From contig CP120722.1 of NCBI GenBank assembly GCA_029719485.1, positions 3,038,001 through 3,102,000 on the forward strand: a DNA stretch of 64,000 nt, written 5' to 3'. Positions 54,508 through 61,700 of this stretch are shown here, one piece after another. Origin of the DNA: Kiritimatiellota bacterium B12222 (lineage in GTDB: Bacteria > Verrucomicrobiota > Kiritimatiellia > SS1-B-03-39 > UBA6053). A model generated the notes under the pieces. It searched no databases and was not told the origin of the DNA. It saw nothing but the letters and a program-made list of their open reading frames with translations. The stretch's first letter is position 1, and every line of letters starts with the position of its first letter. A program made the translations under genes and the position numbers.

Positions 54508-55701
54508 TTACCCTTCTAAATCCCAGCGGCCACGTTTGACCGCTTTCAGCCCATATTGACTGCGTAATTTATCCACCACGGCATCCAATTTGCGGTCTTT
54601 GGGTTCGGGTGCTGGCGTAAATAAATCGAGTTGCGCTGCACGGCCAACGGGCTCCTCACTCAAATGAGTCACCCCCACCCCTAACAATCTCACAGGCCAA
54701 GGAGGATCAAATTTGTGGTACAAATGGATAATGGTTTCATAGATCTCCTGATCACTACGGGTAGAGACGGCCAACTGTTTTTGCCGGGTATAGGTCTGAA
54801 AAGCGTCACTACGAATTTTCAGTTGAATACAAGCAGCCCAATAACCAGAGGCCCGTAGACGACGTCCTACTTTTTCAGAAAGTCGCAATAAAGTTTGCTG
54901 GTGCACAGAACGATCTGCCTGATTTACAGTATAGGTATGTTCATTAGAAATACTTTTCTCGGCTTCACGATCGTGAACAGGACGCTCATCCCAACCATTT
55001 GCTAAAGCAAATAAATGCCGGCCTCCATTCTCTCCGAATAGTTTAATCAATCGGGACTCACCGGCCTGCTGAAGGTCATGTATCCTCGACATCCCCTCCC
55101 GATTTAAACGCACTTTGGTCTTTTTCCCCACCCCCCATATACGTCCCACATCCAATGGCGCCAAAAACTGACGAATCGCCTCCGGTTCTCGAGGTACCAC
55201 CGTTAACCCATCAGGTTTATCCATATCAGACGCCAATTTTGCCAAAAATTTATTTCCGGCAATCCCCACCGACGCGGTTAACTGACAGCTCTCAAAAATA
55301 TCTTTCCGCAACGCTTCGCCCAAGCGGACTTCGTCTTGATTCCACAAATGAAGTACCCCTGTGATATCGAGGAAGGCTTCATCAACAGACAGGCCTTGCA
55401 CATAAGCGGAGTAACGATCAAAGATGTGAAAAATCTCTTTCGACGCTTGTTTGTAGGCCTGCATGCGCCCGGGTCGAAATTCAGCATGCGGACATTTTTT
55501 TCCGGCTTCACGAAGTGGCATGGCAGAGTGAATCCCAAATTTTCGTGCTTCGTAACTCGCCGCCGACACCACACCTCGTTGATCAGCGGCGCCACCAATT
55601 ACCACGGGTTTCCCTTTGAGATGTGGGAAATCACGTTGTTCCACCGACGCAAAAAAGGCATCCATATCCACATGCAGGATGCAACGCGCTTCAGCGGACA
55701 T
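54508..55701 (-). CDS. dinB: DNA polymerase IV (Y family)
   Basis: 397 residues from the ATG at 55699-55701, which has GGAG at an 8-nt spacing; an ATG at 55713 overlaps the preceding gene. The catalytic Asp blocks are CILHVDMDAFFASVEQRD (steric-gate Phe) and GLSVDEAFLDITG. The palm/little-finger region has SVGIAGNKFLAKLASDMDKP and the helix-hairpin-helix VGRIWGVGKKTKVRLN. Near the C-terminus QLDLF matches the beta-clamp binding motif. The enzyme performs error-prone lesion bypass. It lies directly after the nucleotidyltransferase gene with the uvrC gene further upstream on the same strand, giving a repair-flavoured run. Confidence 0.97.
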   Translation of the reverse strand: MSAEARCILHVDMDAFFASVEQRDFPHLKGKPVVIGGAADQRGVVSAASYEARKFGIHSAMPLREAGKKCPHAEFRPGRMQAYKQASKEIFHIFDRYSAYVQGLSVDEAFLDITGVLHLWNQDEVRLGEALRKDIFESCQLTASVGIAGNKFLAKLASDMDKPDGLTVVPREPEAIRQFLAPLDVGRIWGVGKKTKVRLNREGMSRIHDLQQAGESRLIKLFGENGGRHLFALANGWDERPVHDREAEKSISNEHTYTVNQADRSVHQQTLLRLSEKVGRRLRASGYWAACIQLKIRSDAFQTYTRQKQLAVSTRSDQEIYETIIHLYHKFDPPWPVRLLGVGVTHLSEEPVGRAAQLDLFTPAPEPKDRKLDAVVDKLRSQYGLKAVKRGRWDLEG

Positions 55702-55703
55702 GC

Positions 55704-56603
55704 TTAGCTCCACAATGGATTTGTGTACACCCCTGCCTCGACCAATTTTGCTAAACCATTTTGTACCGCCTCTTTATCTTCCGGATAAGTCACGCCCAGC
55801 CAATGGTCTGTGGCCGCCAACACTTCCACCTCTGCCTGACCAGCATCCATCAGATCCTGCACCATGGTGGGAATGTAACATTCCGAGCGAAGCGGATCCT
55901 TCATATCAGCTAAAAACTTCGCGAATCCAATTTCTGCCTGTTGGAAAAAGTCAGGGGTAAAGCCCCAGGTGTTCATCGACACTAAGGTCTCGCCCGACAC
56001 CGTTTCCACTTGGCCACCACGATTTATTTCAATCCCCGAAGCGACAGGATGAATCTCATGGCATTCTTCGACCTTTTTCAACTTGTCAGCTTCAACCTCA
56101 CAGACTCCGCGGGATACGGTGCCGTGAAGACTTACCGTATGGGCCAGAGGATAGGCCACCAGAATAAACTCTCCCGAGGAAGACTCACGAGCCTTCAACG
56201 CATCGGCCAAAAGCTGAAAGGCGCCGGGTCCATAAAAATCATCCGCATTAATCACCCCAAAGGGTTCGTTGACGATTGATTTTGCCGCCAACATGGCATG
56301 TAATGTCCCCCAAGGCTTCACCCGACCTTCAGGTACGGGTTGCCCTGCAGGTAAATCGTCGATTTGTTGAAAAGCGTATTCAACCTGAATACGGTTTTCA
56401 TATTTACGACCCACTTGTGTTTTAAAGGCTTCTTCAATATCCCGACGAATCACAAATACAATTTTTCCAAATCCAGCGGATAAGGCATCATGCACGGAGT
56501 AATCCAAAATCACCTCTCCAGCAGGCCCTACAGGATCAATCTGTTTCAGACCTCCATAACGGCTTCCCATTCCAGCGGCCAAGACAAGTAAAGTCGGTTT
56601 CAT
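55704..56603 (-). CDS. Sugar-nucleotidyltransferase family protein
   Basis: 299 residues with the GT-A-like nucleotidyltransferase fold. The N-terminal signature is L-V-L-A-A-G-M-G-S-R-Y-G-G-L-K-Q, followed by KPWGTLHAMLAA and GVINADDFYG, the usual base- and metal-binding segments. NTP-sugar transferases of this group (similar to those found beside sugar kinases) activate sugar phosphates. No kinase is adjacent here; the neighbours are uvrC and dinB. The exact sugar is therefore not assigned. Confidence 0.87.
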   Translation of the reverse strand: MKPTLLVLAAGMGSRYGGLKQIDPVGPAGEVILDYSVHDALSAGFGKIVFVIRRDIEEAFKTQVGRKYENRIQVEYAFQQIDDLPAGQPVPEGRVKPWGTLHAMLAAKSIVNEPFGVINADDFYGPGAFQLLADALKARESSSGEFILVAYPLAHTVSLHGTVSRGVCEVEADKLKKVEECHEIHPVASGIEINRGGQVETVSGETLVSMNTWGFTPDFFQQAEIGFAKFLADMKDPLRSECYIPTMVQDLMDAGQAEVEVLAATDHWLGVTYPEDKEAVQNGLAKLVEAGVYTNPLWS

Positions 56604-56633
56604 AGTGCTCCAAAAGTTAAAGGGTACATGCGT

Positions 56634-58103
56634 TTACCTATGTAACGTATGATAGATGGTTTCTGCAAACTTTTTCCCAATGCCAGGCGCTTCAGCAATT
56701 TCTTCCACACTCACCCGTTTAAGCCGTTGAACCGAACCAAAGTGCTGCAGCAAAACCATTTTACGTTTTTCACCAATTCCCGGAATGTCATCCAGCAAAG
56801 ATTCACGGATGCGACGATCCCGTAAACTACGGTGATAGGTGAGTGCAAAACGATGAGCTTCGTCACGAATAGCGCGTAAAATTTTAAGCCCAGGAGAATT
56901 TAAAGGTAAACGCAAAGGTGCTTCTTGATTGGTAATATCCCAAACCACTTCTTCAAAGCGTTTGGCTAAGCCCACTGCAGGTAAATCATGAAGTCCCAAT
57001 GCATCTAAAGCACGACGACCCGCACGTAACTGGGTGATCCCCCCATCAAACACCACCAAATCGGGCATGACTTTTCCCTCTTTGAGCAAGCGACTGTAAC
57101 GCCGATGCGCCGCTTCAGCCATCATGCCGGGATCATCAGGGCCGGTGACGGTTTTAATTTTAAACCGTTTGTACCGATTCCGCTGGGGACGTCCGTCCAC
57201 CGAGCAAACCATACTGGCCACGGCTTCGGTCCCTCCCGTATTTGAAATATCAAAAGTTTCAATCACCCGGGGCAAGGTCGGTAGTCCCAACTCCGATTTC
57301 AACTGGGCCATGCCACTTTGAGCTTCTTCAGAAAGCCGTTCTTGATCGTGGGTGCCACTGGCGCGTTGTTTGATAATTTTGCGCAAATTTAACAGCGTAT
57401 CTCTCAACGCTGCGGCTTTCTCAAATTCCATAGCCTCCGCCGCGTCTGTCATTTGTTTTTCCAAGTCCTTGAGCACATCCCGCCGCTCCCCTTTGAGAAA
57501 TGCCACCGCTTCTTCCGCTCTGAGTTTATACTCCTCCTGAGAAATCTTCAGAATGCAAGGCGCAGAACAAAAACTCAACAAATCCGCCATACAATGCAAA
57601 TGATGTTCAGGCCCGGGAGTTAAGGGACGACAACGACGTAAGCCATAGTGCGTTTCTACAAATTCTTTGGCCACCCGAGCAGCCGTAGAGGAGACATAAG
57701 GTCCCAAATAGGTTGCACCATCCGGTTTACGAATACGGGCAATACGAAAGGAAGGAAAAGGATCTTGCAGGTGAATCCTTAATAAAATGAAACGTTTATC
57801 ATCCTTAAACAAGGTGTTGTAAAAAGGTTTGTACTCTTTGATCAACTTGCCTTCTGTCAAAATGGCTTCCGCTTCATTGTGCACCACAATGGTTTCTAAA
57901 TCACAGATGCTGTTGATGAGCCCCCTAATTTTAGGATCTGAGCGCTGTTTGGTTGCCGTCTGAAAATAGTTTCGTACCCGATTGCGCAAGGATTTGGCTT
58001 TGCCCACATAGATGACCTTGCCATTGCGATCCCGCATCAGGTAAACCCCGGGTTTAGCCGGAAGAGCTGCTAACTTGGTTTTCAGCTCATCTGATAAAGG
58101 CAT
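56634..58103 (-). CDS. uvrC: UvrC, compact form
   Basis: 489 residues, well under the 600 or so of E. coli UvrC. The GIY-YIG nuclease (GVYLMRDRNGKVIYVGKAKS) starts near residue 18. The Cys-containing region and a UVR/UvrB-binding motif (ALRDTLLNLRKIIKQRASG) follow. The RNase H-like 5' nuclease is present (IETFDISNTGGTEAVASMV, VVFDGGITQL, AIRDEAHRFALTYHR), and two helix-hairpin-helix motifs close the protein (IPGIGEKRKMVLLQHFG, APGIGKKFAETIYHTL). The stretch normally between the UVR motif and the second nuclease appears to be missing about 120 residues. It incises lesion DNA with UvrAB. AGGG precedes the ATG; the Minf_1886 gene is 8 bp upstream. Confidence 0.95.
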   Translation of the reverse strand: MPLSDELKTKLAALPAKPGVYLMRDRNGKVIYVGKAKSLRNRVRNYFQTATKQRSDPKIRGLINSICDLETIVVHNEAEAILTEGKLIKEYKPFYNTLFKDDKRFILLRIHLQDPFPSFRIARIRKPDGATYLGPYVSSTAARVAKEFVETHYGLRRCRPLTPGPEHHLHCMADLLSFCSAPCILKISQEEYKLRAEEAVAFLKGERRDVLKDLEKQMTDAAEAMEFEKAAALRDTLLNLRKIIKQRASGTHDQERLSEEAQSGMAQLKSELGLPTLPRVIETFDISNTGGTEAVASMVCSVDGRPQRNRYKRFKIKTVTGPDDPGMMAEAAHRRYSRLLKEGKVMPDLVVFDGGITQLRAGRRALDALGLHDLPAVGLAKRFEEVVWDITNQEAPLRLPLNSPGLKILRAIRDEAHRFALTYHRSLRDRRIRESLLDDIPGIGEKRKMVLLQHFGSVQRLKRVSVEEIAEAPGIGKKFAETIYHTLHR

Positions 58104-58111
58104 GAGCGACC

Positions 58112-58519
58112 CTACTCCACCGAATCTTCACGTGCACTCGAAGGCAGAAACGGATCTCGAAAAGCGGTTTCAAAGTCAAACACTCCATGAAAATCCTGTT
58201 TTTGATCTTCGTCCGTTTTACCCAATAATTGCGCATCGATCATGTTGTACACAATTTCACCCAGATCATCGGAACTTTGAATCCCCCAATAACGAAGCAC
58301 CCGAAGACAAACCGGTCCATATTCACGGATCGCATAGTCACGAATCCCCTTCGAGAGCTCCCACCCCCGCACATGATGACTTTCATCTTTGGAAAGGTCT
58401 TTTAATTCATGAACCGTGTAATCCAATCCCTCGCGGACAAAACTGTAGGCTTCCTCGCGGTAACGAGGATCATTTTTTACGATTTCTCGGATAATGTCCC
58501 TTTGCTGTAAATCATTCAT
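58112..58519 (-). CDS. Minf_1886-family protein
   Basis: 135 residues, soluble and acidic, without signal peptide or membrane helix. The core IIREIVKNDPRYREEAYSFVREGLDYTVHEL and HVRGWELSKGIRDYAIREYGPVCLRVLRYWGI is that of the Minf_1886 family, which is found mainly in Verrucomicrobia and Planctomycetes as I recall. Its gene precedes uvrC on the same strand with 8 bp between them, so it is probably co-transcribed with uvrC. Function is unknown; co-transcription hints at nucleic-acid or repair context only. Confidence 0.88.
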   Translation of the reverse strand: MNDLQQRDIIREIVKNDPRYREEAYSFVREGLDYTVHELKDLSKDESHHVRGWELSKGIRDYAIREYGPVCLRVLRYWGIQSSDDLGEIVYNMIDAQLLGKTDEDQKQDFHGVFDFETAFRDPFLPSSAREDSVE

Positions 58520-58617
58520 GATCTGAATCTATCCCCAAGATGGGAACCTGGCAACGTCGAATGATGAGGAAATATTCCTCTATTTTACGCAAGGATCTAC
58601 ATAATTCTACAGATTCA

Positions 58618-58631
58618 TACCTAGAGGTATC
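58618..58631. promoter_or_regulatory. Short palindrome ATACCT-AG-AGGTAT
   Basis: ATACCT and AGGTAT are perfect 6-bp arms around a 2-bp centre, in the A+T-rich 241-bp spacer between the Minf_1886 gene and the giant surface-protein gene. It has the same half-site as the tetR operator (24529-24550), with a shorter spacer. No gene is seen in this spacer. Confidence 0.35.
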
Positions 58632-58760
58632 CTAATTTAGTAATATATCATAAACTACTTAATTAAAGCTGATTAGAAGCAAAAAAAGCCACAAATTTAG
58701 CCCTTTGATTATTTACATTTATTACCTATGTTACATAGATGGGATACATTCACCTCTAAC

Positions 58761-61700
58761 ATGACAAACATTACATTCTTCTCCACGACAAGAGTCATAA
58801 ACAAAGTTTTTATCGTCCTGATAAGCTTATTACCCGCATTCATAAACGTTTACGGGCAAAACTCAGATGTGGCACAGACCTATTATTTGCCACTTCCTGA
58901 AGACCAGCTTTTGGAGGCGCTGACACAAATTGAGAATGGTGGCCCCAGTGATAATCCGGATAGTCCCATCATTAATCGGATCAGTATTGCCGCCATTGCA
59001 AATAATACCCTCATTTATTACGATCAGGGGGAAAATGGGTATGATCCTGTGATCGACAACCCCATCAATATTTATAGCAGCACGAATCTCGGAGGAACTC
59101 AAATTTGGGGAGATGGAGACACCAGCAACGGATTTCCTCCAGGAGTCAATTCAGACCTCATCAATTCAGGTACCGTCATCGTCTTGGAGGCCAGTGTGGC
59201 CGTTCCCTTCGCTTCAGGTACATTTCCTTTTGGAGGCGGAGATAAATTAGCCTCAACCAAAACCATTTCGGTCGTACGTGCAGGGTGGGCCACGACCACA
59301 GGCACACTCTTTGCAGGCTCAAATGAAGTATTTGATACCGCCAACTGGGGGGTAGAATACCGTGTACCTGTTGGAGAAAATACCAGTTCTCAACAAATGT
59401 TTGAATATGTGGGCTTACATCTCATGGCGGGACAAGATGGCGCCACACTTCAAATCGATGCTGATGCGTCAGGCAATTTTGAAACCACGGTTACGTTAAC
59501 TGAAGGGGAATCTTACCACGTCAACGGCAATGTAAATGAAGGGGCACGCATTCTATCCGACAACCCTGTCCAAGTAGACATGATTACCGGCGATGTGACC
59601 TCCAACTACGAGAGTCGATTCATTCACCTTAGCCCCCTCTCTCTCTGGTCAGATAAATATGTTACGCCTGTATCTACAAGGTCTTCAGACGCCACCACCG
59701 TGTGGTTATTTAATCCAACCTCCAGTACGCTAGCGGTCACCTATACCACCCGAAACGGAACAGGAAATTTGGTCACCTCGACTCTATCCGTCCCCGCGGG
59801 TGGTTCTAACTCTCAGGTATTAACCGATGGCTATGGAGCAAAATTCGAGGCCACGGGCACGCCTTTCTATGCCATTTCAACCATCGATTCGAATGGGACA
59901 GATGCCAGTGATAACCAATCCGCAGACTGGGGCTTTTCGTTGATTCCACAAGGGTCGGCCACCCCACAAGTTCTCGTGGGATTGGGGATTGGCAGAGATC
60001 CCACGTCCACCATAAACCCAAACGAAAACGGAAGTCCGGTTTGGGTCACCCCCGTCGGTAACGGTAATACAGCGATCACCGTGTATGTGGATTATGATGC
60101 AAATCCTCTCACGGGTACCACTGCACATGCCAACGGCGTTCGTTATGACAGCTCATACTCACTACGCGAATTGGATGTACAACGCATCTTTGATCCGGAT
60201 GGCGAACAAACCGGAATGCTTATCTATGTGTTGGATCCCGACATCAAGCTCGCCGCAGCCTGGGGACAAGATCCCTCAGTGGCCTCCACGGGAGCGCCTG
60301 GCCTCGACATGGGAACCGGCGTCCCCCCTCTCCCCAGCTTTGTGGCCACCAAACGTTCAGTCTTGCTTATCGATAACGACAGTGACGGGAATATCTCTCC
60401 CGGGGATGTGTTGGAGTATGAAGTCGCCATTGAAAACACCAGCCGCTTCCCCGTGCCCGACATCAGCATTTTAGATCATTTACCTGCCTCAGTGACTTAT
60501 AATCTGGGAAGCACGGCATTTGTGAATGCAAATGATGTTACCCTCCCGATTCCAGACAACGCCAGTGCTTCTTTTTTCCCTTTAAGCTCAGATTTTGATT
60601 TAAGCCAATTCGACGATGACAATGACGGAAATGGGAATCTCCCCGTCAGTGGAAATTGGGCCGTAACCTACGCGGTGACAGTTAAAAATTACGCCGACTT
60701 AAATGGTGCCATCCAAATTGAAAATGCGGCCACCATCAACGCCGTTGAAATTGTAGCCCTGTCCTCTTCTGTCGATGTGATCAGTGGTAAAATCGGGGAT
60801 TATGTTTGGTTCGATGCCAATGCAAATGGACTTCAAGACAGTGGAGAAACAGGCATCAATGGCATCACGGTTCGCATTCTAGATGCGAGTGGCCATCCCG
60901 TTTTGGATGACAATAATCAACCCTATGTCACCACCACTGCGGATGATGACGAAAATCATTCGGGATTTTATCAATTCAAAGGTGTGCCGGGGGGGGACTA
61001 TCTTTTGGAATTTGAAACCAGTGAGGCCTATGCCTTCACTCTCCTTGACCAAGACAACCAAGGCGTCAGTGGTGGCCAAAATTCTGATGTGATTCGGGAT
61101 ACAGGCCGTACAACTGTTTTCACATTAAATGGTGGAGAGACCGCAGATTATGTGGATGCCGGATTGGTCAACGCATCTATGATCGGAAATTTCGTTTGGA
61201 TGGATGTTAACGGAAACGGACGTCAAGACAGCGGTGAATGGGGACTCAACGGCGTCACCGTCAACCTCCTCAATGCGGCAGGAAGTCTTTTGGACACGAC
61301 CACCACAGCAGATGAAGGAAGCAACCCGGGCTATTATGAATTTAGTGGAATAACCGATGGGCAATACCAAGTGGAATTTGTGGCACCTGCCAACCACGCC
61401 TTCACCACCCAGAATGCGGATAATGATGGCGTAACGGGATCGGAAAATTCAGACGCATCCATAGCAGACGGAAAAACTGAACTCTTTTCAGTAGCCATCG
61501 ACACTTCACTCAACACCATCGATGCCGGCTTGTTGTCTGCAGATCTCCAGTTAGGTCAACGTATCGAAAATGCGGTAGTAAATGAGGGGAATTCAACCAC
61601 CTTTACCATCACAGTGACGAATTTAGGCCCTACCCAAGCCACAGGAATTGAAATTTCCACGGCGGGTTTACCTGCAGGACTCAGCTTCGATTCTGCAAGC

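Noticed and set aside
60085..60474. Out-of-frame short open frames inside the giant surface gene
   Set aside because: They lie in other frames of an uninterrupted 1746-codon gene and have no supporting features.
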